Shown in pieces: positions 1 to 5,363 of a stretch of DNA of 9,705 nt. A model generated the notes under the pieces. The model did not search any database, was not told the origin of the DNA, and saw nothing but the letters and a program-made list of their open reading frames with translations. Numbering within the stretch: the first letter of the stretch is position 1; every line of letters begins with the position of its first letter. The translations under genes were made by a program, and so were the position numbers. The stretch covers positions 1 to 9,705 of the forward strand of contig CAIWHI010000864.1 of the NCBI GenBank assembly GCA_903912435.1, in the 5' to 3' direction. This DNA comes from an uncultured Bacteroidota bacterium (GTDB taxonomy: Bacteria > Bacteroidota > Bacteroidia > Chitinophagales > Chitinophagaceae).

Positions 1-15
1 ATAAAAGTAGAATAA

Positions 16-882
16 TTAAACAGTAGTAGGTTCATTTCTGCTACTGTTTTTTCGTTTATACGTCCTTATTTGTATTTTACTTTGGCTGTGCATTTGTTTC
101 GGAGTTAGCATGTAATTAGAGTAGTGAGGTCTTTGATTATTGTAAATATCAATAGTTTCCTTCACTATTTTCCTTATTATTGGTAGGTCTGCATGGTAGG
201 TATCAATGATGAATTCCTGCTTTAATATGCCATTTATTCGTTCCGCAACGGCATTTTCATATGGGTCTCCATTATTGGTCATACTGCAGGTTATCTTGTT
301 TTTAGACAGTATTTTCTGATAATAATCAGAGCAATATTGTACACCCCTATCCGAATGATGGATTAACTGGGATGTTTCATTTTGTCTGTTTTTGATAGCC
401 ATTTTTAAAGCCATTATGCTGCTTTCTGTATTCATGTTGTCGGCAACATAATATCCCATTATCTTCTTGGAATAAGCATCGGTAACCAGACTTAAATAGC
501 ACGGTTTTTCGCGCTTTCCGATATAGGTTATGTCCGATACCCAGACTTGTTCAGGTCGGAGAATGGGCATTTCGAGTATCAGATTTTTATGTTTCCTGAA
601 CCTATGGTGCGAGTCGGTGGTAACATGGTAGCTGCGTCGGGCTTCAACCAGTAAGTGGTTGGCCCTCAGTATACCAAAGAACTTATCCCTGCCTATCTTC
701 ATCACCTGCAGCTTATCCAGAAGCAGGTAATAGAGCTTTCTGGCGCCTATCCTTGGCATAGCCACCCTTGTTTGAGCTACCATCTCCACCACTTGCATAG
801 CTTTGGATTGCCTACCCGCTTTGCGTCTTAAACTGCGGTAATAAACCTGTCTGTCTATCCCGAACAAATGACAGGCAAACAC
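16..882 (-). CDS. IS3-family transposase OrfB (DDE integrase core)
   Basis: This is the catalytic part of an IS3-family transposase, which cuts and joins DNA at the element's ends. The 288 residues contain an HTH_21-like N-terminal segment (about 30-85), then an rve integrase core with D117 (WVSDITYI), D178 (HHSDRGVQY) and E214 (ENAVAERINGILK). The second Asp and the Glu are 35 residues apart, giving the DD35E pattern. The C-terminal YNNQRPHY motif is also typical. A GTG at 882-880 overlaps the last base of the orfA stop (TAG, 884-882). The same frame is open upstream to 945, so the active enzyme is more likely an OrfAB fusion of about 433 residues made by -1 frameshifting, with GTG-started OrfB secondary or unused. 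No frameshift or stop interrupts it. Confidence 0.93.
   Translation of the reverse strand: MFACHLFGIDRQVYYRSLRRKAGRQSKAMQVVEMVAQTRVAMPRIGARKLYYLLLDKLQVMKIGRDKFFGILRANHLLVEARRSYHVTTDSHHRFRKHKNLILEMPILRPEQVWVSDITYIGKREKPCYLSLVTDAYSKKIMGYYVADNMNTESSIMALKMAIKNRQNETSQLIHHSDRGVQYCSDYYQKILSKNKITCSMTNNGDPYENAVAERINGILKQEFIIDTYHADLPIIRKIVKETIDIYNNQRPHYSNYMLTPKQMHSQSKIQIRTYKRKNSSRNEPTTV
19..52 (+). terminator. Stem-loop with T-run in the 3' end of orfB
   Basis: AACAGTAG (19-26) pairs perfectly with CTACTGTT (41-48). The stem can extend inward with wobble pairs, and T6 follows at 47-52. Read on the plus strand this resembles a weak intrinsic terminator that would stop transcription entering the IS from outside. 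On the minus strand the stem is followed by AT-rich DNA (TTTAATTATT), so it could also end the transposase transcript. It overlaps the last codons and stop of orfB. The stem is AT-rich, so efficiency is doubtful. Confidence 0.45.
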
Positions 883-1316
883 TAAAGTTTGGTCTTGTTC
901 TTTGGCAAATCGTTCGATTGTCCGGGAGGTGAGTTTTTTCTTATGTCAATTTGGTATTCTTTTTCTGCAAGGTCAATCATCATATCAAAGATGATCGCTT
1001 TGCTGTCTGATACATGGGCTTGTTGTTCCAGGAATGACTTCTGTTTCTCCAGTAGCTTGACCTTGGCTTCCAGCTCCATGATCCTCTGCTCTGGGCTCTT
1101 GGGCATGTACGATGGCGTTTGGTTCTCCCAGTCAAAGCTACCGTATTTTCGTAACCATTGCATCACGGTACTGCGCGCCTGGATACCGTACTTTTTTTTA
1201 GCCTGGTGAGTTGAAAGTTCTCCACGTTCAACTTGTCCAACAACCTGCAACTTAAATGCTTGGCTGTAATCTTTCTGAGTACGTTTAACGTACTGCTCTT
1301 CCTTTTTTTGTTCCAT
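882..1316 (-). CDS. IS3-family OrfA (HTH DNA-binding, leucine-zipper protein)
   Basis: OrfA proteins bind the IS terminal repeats and regulate transposition. The 144-residue product has an HTH_Tnp_1-like region (about 17-57, including KKYGIQARSTVMQWLRKYG) followed by a heptad-patterned coiled coil (about 74-99, RIMELEAKVKLLEKQKSFLE). This is the usual layout for dimerising OrfA. The ATG at 1316-1314 is the first in-frame start and sits one base after a perfect hairpin. The C-terminal 16 residues, after N128, are encoded beyond the slippery heptamer and are replaced by the OrfB frame in the fusion product. The tail (about 129-144) is polar and probably structureless. The gene overlaps the annotated OrfB start by one base (TAGTG). 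Confidence 0.9.
   Translation of the reverse strand: MEQKKEEQYVKRTQKDYSQAFKLQVVGQVERGELSTHQAKKKYGIQARSTVMQWLRKYGSFDWENQTPSYMPKSPEQRIMELEAKVKLLEKQKSFLEQQAHVSDSKAIIFDMMIDLAEKEYQIDIRKNSPPGQSNDLPKNKTKL
933..939 (-). other. Programmed -1 ribosomal frameshift site, A_AAA_AAC
   Basis: On the minus strand the orfA frame reads AGA AAA AAC at codons 126-128. The last A of AGA plus the next two codons make the heptamer A_AAA_AAC in the correct zero-frame phase. Slippage by -1 moves ribosomes into the orfB frame, which is open from 945 (bounded by TGA at 948-946) through the orfB stop at 18-16. The fusion would carry 128 OrfA residues plus about 305 from the orfB frame. IS3-family elements generally make their transposase this way. 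I did not establish a stimulatory downstream structure. Confidence 0.85.
1278..1294. repeat. 17-bp palindrome inside the 5' end of orfA
   Basis: AGTACGTT and AACGTACT are perfect 8-bp inverted arms around a single central base. They lie over codons 8-13 of orfA (Y-V-K-R-T). The symmetry fits a dimeric DNA-binding site or a small RNA hairpin next to the start-codon hairpin at 1318-1337. It may instead be chance within coding sequence. Confidence 0.4.
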
Positions 1317-1317
1317 A

Positions 1318-1337
1318 CGATACTTTTTTGTGTATCG
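1318..1337 (-). promoter_or_regulatory. Hairpin abutting the orfA start codon
   Basis: CGATAC and GTATCG form a perfect 6-bp stem around an 8-nt loop (ACAAAAAA on the minus strand). The 3' arm ends one base before the orfA ATG. In any RNA that includes the whole hairpin, the region where a ribosome would load is partly double stranded. Some IS elements use such a structure to block transposase translation from transcripts that enter from outside. That role is inferred here. Confidence 0.5.
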
Positions 1338-1355
1338 CTATTTCAGGACTAGACA
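1332..1355 (-). repeat. Putative terminal inverted repeat of the IS (orfA-side end)
   Basis: The outermost bases on the minus strand read TGTCTAGTCCTGAAATAGCG. They begin with TG, lie about 40 bp upstream of the orfA start, and are followed outside by AT-rich DNA and an unrelated terminator. The partner repeat is outside the window, so repeat length and exact end are inferred from position and the TG...CA rule, not from alignment of two ends. Confidence 0.5.
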
Positions 1356-1372
1356 TTATTATAAAATATTTG

Positions 1373-1402
1373 AGCCTTCCGGATTTCGGGAGGCTTTTTT
1401 TT
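1373..1402 (+). terminator. Strong rho-independent terminator, plus-strand orientation
   Basis: AGCCTTCCG (1373-1381) pairs with CGGGAGGCT (1387-1395) through nine pairs, one of them T:G, around a 5-nt loop. A run of eight T follows (1395-1402). The T-run makes it a plus-strand terminator. On the minus strand the hairpin is followed by CAAATATTTTA, so it might also serve the minus-strand gene ending at 1430. No plus-strand gene ends here: the IS terminus is only 18 bp upstream. Confidence 0.8.
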
Positions 1403-1429
1403 GTGGGAGAGGGAAATTTATAAGCTATC

Positions 1430-1936
1430 CTAGTGATGATACCTATAAAACCCAAAAAAGCCATTCAAAATTTCTAATAAATAGTACACACCGGCAATAC
1501 CAGTACCTATAGCTATCAGTACATTAATTTTGTATTGCCTGTGCGACATCTTATCCGCCTCTATTTCCAATTCGGATACCCTGCGCGCTTCATTGCTTAT
1601 ATACCTTTCGTCCTCAAGTAGTTTGCCATAGCTGCCTTGTTTTTGCAGGTCTTTACCCCTATCTAGGGTTAGTTGGAAATTGTCTCCGTTTTGTATTGCC
1701 AATCCATTTTGGGTTAAAAATTTACCCAGTGATGTTGACATGTCAATACCACGCCATACGTTTTCAAATTCAGGATTATTAATAAAGAGCTTTTGGTATT
1801 CATCGTTTGGGATATTCTCAATAATATCATGCAAATTGAAATCGCCATTCAATGGTATTTTGTTTTTTTGAAGCAAATAATTCAGCAGTTTGATCCGTCT
1901 GTCGTCGAGTATATTGGTTTGAAAGGCTTGTTCCAT
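1430..1936 (-). CDS. Hypothetical protein, winged-helix-like domain with C-terminal membrane helix
   Basis: I do not recognise a named family. The 168-residue product has an alpha-rich start (about 10-60), then a segment resembling the wing of a winged-helix fold (about 66-108: LGKFLTQNGLA..., FQLTLDRGKDLQKQGSYGKLLE). Small Bacteroidota proteins often show this pattern of a threonine strand followed by a Gly-Lys/Arg-x-Leu helix and GSYxKxL. A charged helix (about 110-132) leads to one hydrophobic segment (about 137-160), giving a tail-anchored topology with the N-terminus probably cytoplasmic. The ATG at 1936-1934 is the first start after a 14-bp palindrome. The gene stands alone, ending 75 bp from the IS end, with a hairpin at 1373-1395 downstream. 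It seems intact. DNA binding is possible but unproven; it could be a protein-protein adaptor. Confidence 0.7.
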   Translation of the reverse strand: MEQAFQTNILDDRRIKLLNYLLQKNKIPLNGDFNLHDIIENIPNDEYQKLFINNPEFENVWRGIDMSTSLGKFLTQNGLAIQNGDNFQLTLDRGKDLQKQGSYGKLLEDERYISNEARRVSELEIEADKMSHRQYKINVLIAIGTGIAGVYYLLEILNGFFGFYRYHH

Positions 1937-1948
1937 ATGTTAATAGTA

Positions 1949-1962
1949 GGCTTTTAAAAGCC
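1949..1962. promoter_or_regulatory. 14-bp perfect palindrome upstream of the minus-strand gene
   Basis: GGCTTTTAAAAGCC is a perfect palindrome lying 13 bp upstream of the ATG at 1936. Its position between start codon and likely promoter suits an operator for a symmetric dimer or a 5'-UTR hairpin. No regulator is known. Confidence 0.4.
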
Positions 1963-2125
1963 CTAACAAACAGAATGCCAATTGAAGCTCAATGAAAAAT
2001 TGACACTAAAGAATAAGATTTTAATCTGGAATTGCGACAAATTGTAATACAGTGAGACACTTAGCCATATGTGGGTAAGGGGGGTTATATAGGAATTGTA
2101 GGGAGTTAATTATTAAATGGCTCCA

Positions 2126-2178
2126 TGTTCACAAAAATTATTCGTTCAGGAAACGTGAACAATCGAAAATAGTGAACA
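2126..2178. promoter_or_regulatory. Three TGTTCAC/GTGAACA half-sites
   Basis: TGTTCAC occurs at 2126-2132. Its inverse GTGAACA occurs at 2155-2161 and again at 2172-2178, with the two direct copies starting 17 bp apart. Three exact 7-mers in 53 bp just upstream of the tandem duplication suggest binding sites for a regulator of the downstream esterase-like gene. This is pattern evidence only. Confidence 0.4.
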
Positions 2179-2179
2179 G

Positions 2180-2219
2180 GCTCTATAATATTGAATATGC
2201 TCTATAATATTGAATATGC
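2180..2219. repeat. Perfect 19-bp tandem duplication
   Basis: GCTCTATAATATTGAATAT is present twice in immediate succession (2180-2198 and 2199-2217), followed by the first two bases of a third copy. Each unit contains the near-palindrome ATATT-G-AATAT and a -7-like box TAATATTG (2186-2193, 2205-2212; one mismatch to TAnnTTTG). The duplication lies about 125 bp upstream of the preferred esterase start, so it could duplicate a promoter or operator element. Confidence 0.85.
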
Positions 2220-2342
2220 ATCCGTTATTTCTACCCTAAATGAAGCAAAGGATCACTTATTACCTCACTCTTTCTTTTTCATTCATTATCCATTATGGCC
2301 AAACTATTTTATGTACTTTGCAAAATTGCTCAAATGTATACT

Positions 2343-4043
2343 ATGAAATACGTATTCCCGCTGCTGGTATGGTTATTATCAATGCCATTAGTTGTTATCG
2401 GACAAATAAAGAAATTGATTCCCGGAAAGGAAATACATAGCAAGCTTATGGCTGGTAAGCATGATAAGTATGCTATAAAACTTAAAAAGGGGGAATATGC
2501 AACCTGTGTAGTGATGCAGGAAGGAGTAGATGTTGCAATAGACATCTATAGTCCAATTTTTAAATTAATTAAGTCTTTTGATTCACCCAATGGTCAAAAT
2601 GGACCTGAGCCAGTTTCTTTTGTAGCTGATACAACAGGTGTTTATTTGATGGATATATACCCAACCAAAGTACCAGAAGGTATGCCGGAAGCTGATAGAA
2701 AGGCTATGGATAGCATCAACCAGGGTAATTATTCAATACAATCGTACAAAATACTTTCAGTATCGGCTTATGCTGCCCAACTAGCCAGTGAAAAAGTGGA
2801 GCTGGAAAAACTGAAAAAATGCTTGTATGATAAAGCCCATCCTATTAAAACTGTTGAGGCAGGTAATGGTTTTGATGACTTACAGGCATTTAAAAATATA
2901 TTGAAAGATGCAACTGTGGTTGGGCTTGGGGAGGCAACCCATGGCACCAGCGAATTCTTTAAGATGAAGCATAGAATGCTGGAGTTTCTGGTAAAGGAAA
3001 TGGGCTTTTGTTCTTTTTATATAGAAGCGAGTATGAGCAGGTGTAGATACATAAATGACTATGTGCTCTATGGTAAGGGAAACCTGGATACAGCAACAGC
3101 AATGCAAGGTTTTGTGACATGGAGGGTGGATGAGGTACGCGATATGATAGAATGGCTAAGGCTATATAATAAGGACCAGGAGGTGGGTAAGAGAGTGAAA
3201 TTTTTAGGCTACGATTTGCAGATAAATGATGTAGCATGGCGTGGGCTCCATGATTTTTACAGAAAGGTAAAGCCCGATAATTTGATACTTCTGGATACAT
3301 TAGAATCGCAATTGTTGCACGCGGCACAATTGTCTAATTTACAGGATAAAAATGCCGAGGGAATGAAATTATATACCCAAGCATATAAGCAATGCATTGG
3401 TATACATAAGGATATAGAATCTCAAAAAGTAAAGTATATTTCGGCAATGGGAGAAAGTGGTTACGATGAAAATTTAATGAACATTACCTTGATAATACAG
3501 GAAATAGAATCTTATAAGGATGGATTTAATAACAAGCGAGATATTTATATGGCGCACAACATTCTTTATCTGCTCCGGAAAGAGAAAAAAGGTGGCAAAG
3601 TGGTGGTATGGGCACATAATGACCATATTAGTATTGCCAATCAGTTTGATTTCACCAATATGGGTATGGTTTTGAAAGACTCACTGAAGGATAAATACTA
3701 TGCTATAGGTTTTGAGTTTTATACCGGTTCCTTCCAATCGAGGAATATAGACCTTAAAAATACTTCATCAGACTGGGATGTAAACACCATAGGTACCCCG
3801 CCCGAAAACTCACTGCCCTACTATCTAAACAATACAGGTAAGGATATGTTGTACCTCGATTATCATAGCATGGGCTCGCTCCGCAATTTTTCAAAAACCC
3901 TGGATATGCATTCAGTTGGGTCAATGTACTCTGCCTCATCTCCCACGGTTTATCCCGCTACACTGAAAAATTTTGATGGTTTGATTTATATAAAGAACTC
4001 TACTGCTGCAAAGAATTTCAAAAAAGTGAAGTTGAGGAATTGA
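2343..4043 (+). CDS. Secreted erythromycin-esterase-family protein with N-terminal beta domain
   Basis: The C-terminal two thirds belong to the erythromycin esterase superfamily (EreA/EreB-like). Counting from an upstream in-frame ATG at 2295, the motifs are GEATHG (212-217; E213, H216), YIEAS (E244), FLGYDLQ (303-308), KRDIYMAHN (414-422) and VWAHNDH (438-444; H441, H444). These are the metal/acid-base positions of the family. The ATG at 2343 is preferred because it gives a clean signal peptide (MKYVFPLLVWLLSM..., cleavage near VIGQ). The 2295 start would add 16 unneeded residues. About residues 45-160 form a beta-rich region resembling PPC-like domains, ahead of the catalytic part. Known members open macrolide lactones, but many have unknown substrates and are not resistance genes; this periplasmic or extracellular form should not be called a resistance determinant. 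It converges on the next gene with 7 bp between stops. Confidence 0.88.
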   Translation: MKYVFPLLVWLLSMPLVVIGQIKKLIPGKEIHSKLMAGKHDKYAIKLKKGEYATCVVMQEGVDVAIDIYSPIFKLIKSFDSPNGQNGPEPVSFVADTTGVYLMDIYPTKVPEGMPEADRKAMDSINQGNYSIQSYKILSVSAYAAQLASEKVELEKLKKCLYDKAHPIKTVEAGNGFDDLQAFKNILKDATVVGLGEATHGTSEFFKMKHRMLEFLVKEMGFCSFYIEASMSRCRYINDYVLYGKGNLDTATAMQGFVTWRVDEVRDMIEWLRLYNKDQEVGKRVKFLGYDLQINDVAWRGLHDFYRKVKPDNLILLDTLESQLLHAAQLSNLQDKNAEGMKLYTQAYKQCIGIHKDIESQKVKYISAMGESGYDENLMNITLIIQEIESYKDGFNNKRDIYMAHNILYLLRKEKKGGKVVVWAHNDHISIANQFDFTNMGMVLKDSLKDKYYAIGFEFYTGSFQSRNIDLKNTSSDWDVNTIGTPPENSLPYYLNNTGKDMLYLDYHSMGSLRNFSKTLDMHSVGSMYSASSPTVYPATLKNFDGLIYIKNSTAAKNFKKVKLRN

Positions 4044-4050
4044 TTATTGG

Positions 4051-4554
4051 TTATGCGATAAAAGAGATAACAGCTTCACCATTTTCTTTGGCCTTACAAT
4101 AGAAATCTTTTATGAGTTTAAAATATTCTAAATGGTATTGAAACGCCTCGTCGCCTTCTGGCCACAATATACCTGGATCAGAGTCAATTCTCATTTTGGC
4201 ATCTGCATTATCAAACATTATTTTAAATTTCTCATCAGAAATCTCTTGTAATGCATCCGAAATTTCTTTGACCTGATCCACGGTACGATATTCTGCCGGA
4301 CCATATCCCATATCCAGATCTTCATCAATAATATAATCTCCAAAAATCACCCATTTCAATGGTGGTTTTGCTTCTTCGATTGTTGAAATGCCATGACCGG
4401 TTAAAATATAAAGAATTCCTTCCCATGTTTTATCTATGTCTAATAGTGCCGGATCAATATCGTCCAAAAGGCGTTCTTCAAGCAATAAATAATTTTGGAG
4501 ATAACCTTCAAGTTCATTTTCACTTACTCTAAGTAAATACCCTATCATGCTCAT
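4051..4554 (-). CDS. DUF1877 (YfbM-like) family protein
   Basis: The protein resembles the DUF1877/YfbM family of small soluble proteins of unknown function. The family signature is visible at the start (MSMIGYLLRVSENELEGYL), followed by DIDKTWEGILYILTG, an acidic PPLKWVIFGDYI/MGYGPAEYRT stretch, and the C-terminal HLEYFKLIKDFYCKAKENGEAVI helix. The frame is open to an ATG at 4587-4585, adding MSILASENHLH. The inner ATG at 4554-4552 is preferred because family members begin at M-x-MIG, and it gives about 167 residues, the usual length. No signal peptide or membrane segment is present, so it is cytoplasmic. A TTG-N21-AAAATTTG promoter candidate and an inverted repeat lie upstream. The gene is convergent with the esterase-like gene and has no visible terminator. 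Confidence 0.82.
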   Translation of the reverse strand: MSMIGYLLRVSENELEGYLQNYLLLEERLLDDIDPALLDIDKTWEGILYILTGHGISTIEEAKPPLKWVIFGDYIIDEDLDMGYGPAEYRTVDQVKEISDALQEISDEKFKIMFDNADAKMRIDSDPGILWPEGDEAFQYHLEYFKLIKDFYCKAKENGEAVISFIA

Positions 4555-4596
4555 ATGTAAATGGTTTTCGCTTGCTAAGATAGACATTTATTGTAC

Positions 4597-4614
4597 TTAT
4601 ACATGGTTGTATAA
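4597..4614. promoter_or_regulatory. Inverted repeat upstream of the DUF1877 gene
   Basis: TTATACA and TGTATAA are perfect 7-bp arms around a 4-base centre (TGGT). The repeat is 10 bp upstream of the distal ATG (4587) and about 42 bp upstream of the preferred ATG (4554). It could be an operator or a short leader hairpin. The arms are AT-rich, so chance is a real alternative. Confidence 0.35.
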
Positions 4615-4646
4615 AATCTTATTATTTGTCCGTTCAACCCTATCGC

Positions 4647-4678
4647 CAAATTTTTTTATAGCAAAAATGGTTTAACAA
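4647..4678 (-). promoter_or_regulatory. Candidate Bacteroidota-type promoter for the DUF1877 gene
   Basis: On the minus strand, TTG (4678-4676) is followed after 21 bases by AAAATTTG (4654-4647). This matches the -33 TTG and -7 TAnnTTTG elements with one mismatch. Transcription would begin near 4640, leaving a leader of about 85 nt that includes the 4597-4614 inverted repeat. The TTG lies just inside the gap before the SRPBCC stop. Confidence 0.35.
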
Positions 4679-4680
4679 TC

Positions 4681-5121
4681 TTACCTCTCAGCAAATAGCT
4701 TAAACTGGTCAACCTCATCCTGATGATACTTTTCAAACATTCTGCCCATTAGTTTTGACATTAATTTGGGTAGCCAACCTACAAATTGCACATCTTCCAT
4801 TTTCAGCTCAAATAGGGTCTTATTATCAGTTATCCGTGTGAATCGGTATACTGTATTATGTTTCATTACTGTTTTCTTACCAGCCAGGTGTTCATAATAT
4901 CCCTTTATCTCAAGTGGTAAATTATAGGAAAGTAGGGTCTCGATAATGGTGATACTTTTATGTACATATTTTGTTACGCAGTTCACCTCGTTAGTAGTAC
5001 CTGAGATGCATTCATAACTGATTAATTCTTTCTGCCATTCTTTAAGGTTTTCCTTATTACGGAATAATTCTACTACCCTGGCTATAGGCTGGTTGATTTC
5101 GGTGGAGAAGGTAAATTTCAT
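4681..5121 (-). CDS. SRPBCC / START-like ligand-binding domain protein
   Basis: The single 146-residue domain has the SRPBCC (polyketide-cyclase/Bet v1-like) layout. It opens with the strand MKFTFSTEINQPIARVVELF and the typical helix with NKENLKEWQKELISYE. Antiparallel strands follow (VNCVTKYVHKSITIIETLLSYN, LEIKGYYEHLAG, MKHNTVYRFTRI, KTLFELKMEDVQF), and a long C-terminal helix (about 116-145) would cover the hydrophobic cavity. Such proteins bind small hydrophobic ligands; no catalytic residues can be assigned. There is no signal peptide, so it is cytoplasmic. The ATG at 5121-5119 is the natural family start. It is followed 94 bp later by the distal start of the DUF1877 gene on the same strand and is divergent from the response-regulator gene. 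A 29-bp dyad lies about 40 bp upstream. Confidence 0.82.
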   Translation of the reverse strand: MKFTFSTEINQPIARVVELFRNKENLKEWQKELISYECISGTTNEVNCVTKYVHKSITIIETLLSYNLPLEIKGYYEHLAGKKTVMKHNTVYRFTRITDNKTLFELKMEDVQFVGWLPKLMSKLMGRMFEKYHQDEVDQFKLFAER

Positions 5122-5157
5122 GCTATGTATGATATGCTTTAGGTTTTAAAGGTATGT

Positions 5158-5186
5158 AAAACATTTTGTATTGAAATACATGTTTT
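5158..5186. promoter_or_regulatory. Extended dyad between SRPBCC gene and response regulator
   Basis: TGTATT-GA-AATACA (5167-5180) is a perfect palindrome with a 2-base centre. It is flanked by a second complementary pair, AAAACA (5158-5163) and TGTTTT (5181-5186), with three extra T on one side. It lies about 40 bp upstream of the SRPBCC ATG in the 242-bp divergent region, in a good place for an operator. The adjacent LuxR-type regulator is one candidate binder; this is inference. Confidence 0.45.
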
Positions 5187-5309
5187 TCTTTATGCATAAT
5201 CTGTTACTGAGGTAAATATTAGTGAGGATAAAACCCAAGTTTACGTTTTGTTGGCGGATTAGTAATTGATAAATAAATGCTAATACAGGGGTAAATCTAA
5301 ATAAGTAAT

Positions 5310-5317
5310 TAAATTTG
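5310..5317 (+). promoter_or_regulatory. -7 box (TAAATTTG) for the response-regulator gene
   Basis: TAAATTTG is a perfect match to the Bacteroidota -7 consensus TAnnTTTG. It lies 46 bp upstream of the regulator's ATG, which would give a leader of about 40 nt. No TTG is found at the usual -33 distance, so the promoter may be weak or need an activator. Confidence 0.4.
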
Positions 5318-5363
5318 TGAGTAAGCTTTAGTATAACTGTACAAATAGTAAATACACCGTTTA

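Larger units (their letters stand above)
1..1355 (-). mobile_element. IS3-family insertion sequence, cut by the left window edge
   Basis: Two consecutive minus-strand genes (orfA then orfB), a -1 slippery heptamer at their junction and a DD35E transposase core are the hallmarks of the IS3 family. The orfA-side end is placed at 1355. Read on the minus strand, the element begins TGTCTAGTCCTGAAATAGCG, starting with the TG dinucleotide typical of IS3-family termini. The matching terminus beyond orfB is not within bases 1-60, so it must lie before base 1 or be lost. The target-site duplication therefore cannot be read here. Both reading frames are intact, so the copy could be functional if the missing end is present. 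The subgroup (IS150-like or IS3-like) cannot be decided by eye. Confidence 0.9.
1937..2342. other. Divergent intergenic region with repeats and candidate operators
   Basis: This stretch separates a minus-strand gene (ATG at 1936) from the plus-strand esterase-like gene. I see no convincing protein-coding gene in it. It holds a 14-bp palindrome near the minus-strand start, three TGTTCAC/GTGAACA half-sites, and a 19-bp tandem duplication (each listed separately). No full TTG/TAnnTTTG promoter was found for the esterase gene. The closest matches are TAATATTG in each tandem copy and TACTTTG at about 2313-2319, which is one base short in spacing. Confidence 0.6.

Noticed and set aside
1..60. Second terminal inverted repeat of the IS
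   Set aside because: No sequence matching TGTCTAGTCCTGAAATAGCG in the expected orientation is present in the first 60 bases, so that end is outside the window.
889..1209. Plus-strand open frame of 106 codons opposite orfA
   Set aside because: It is fully antisense to a clear IS3 orfA, is rich in Ser and Phe as expected for a shadow, and has no domain I recognise.
2180..2219. CRISPR-like array
   Set aside because: There are only two abutting copies with no spacers, which is a simple tandem duplication. No cas genes are nearby.
2240..2440. A 66-codon plus-strand frame starting MKQRITYYLTLSFSF, signal-peptide-like
   Set aside because: It overlaps the esterase-like gene in another frame and loses any sensible composition after about 20 residues. 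The esterase frame has its own good signal peptide at 2343.
2343..4043. Macrolide-resistance gene (ere) call
   Set aside because: Only superfamily motifs are shared. The export signal and extra N-terminal domain argue against assigning EreA/EreB function, so no gene symbol is given.
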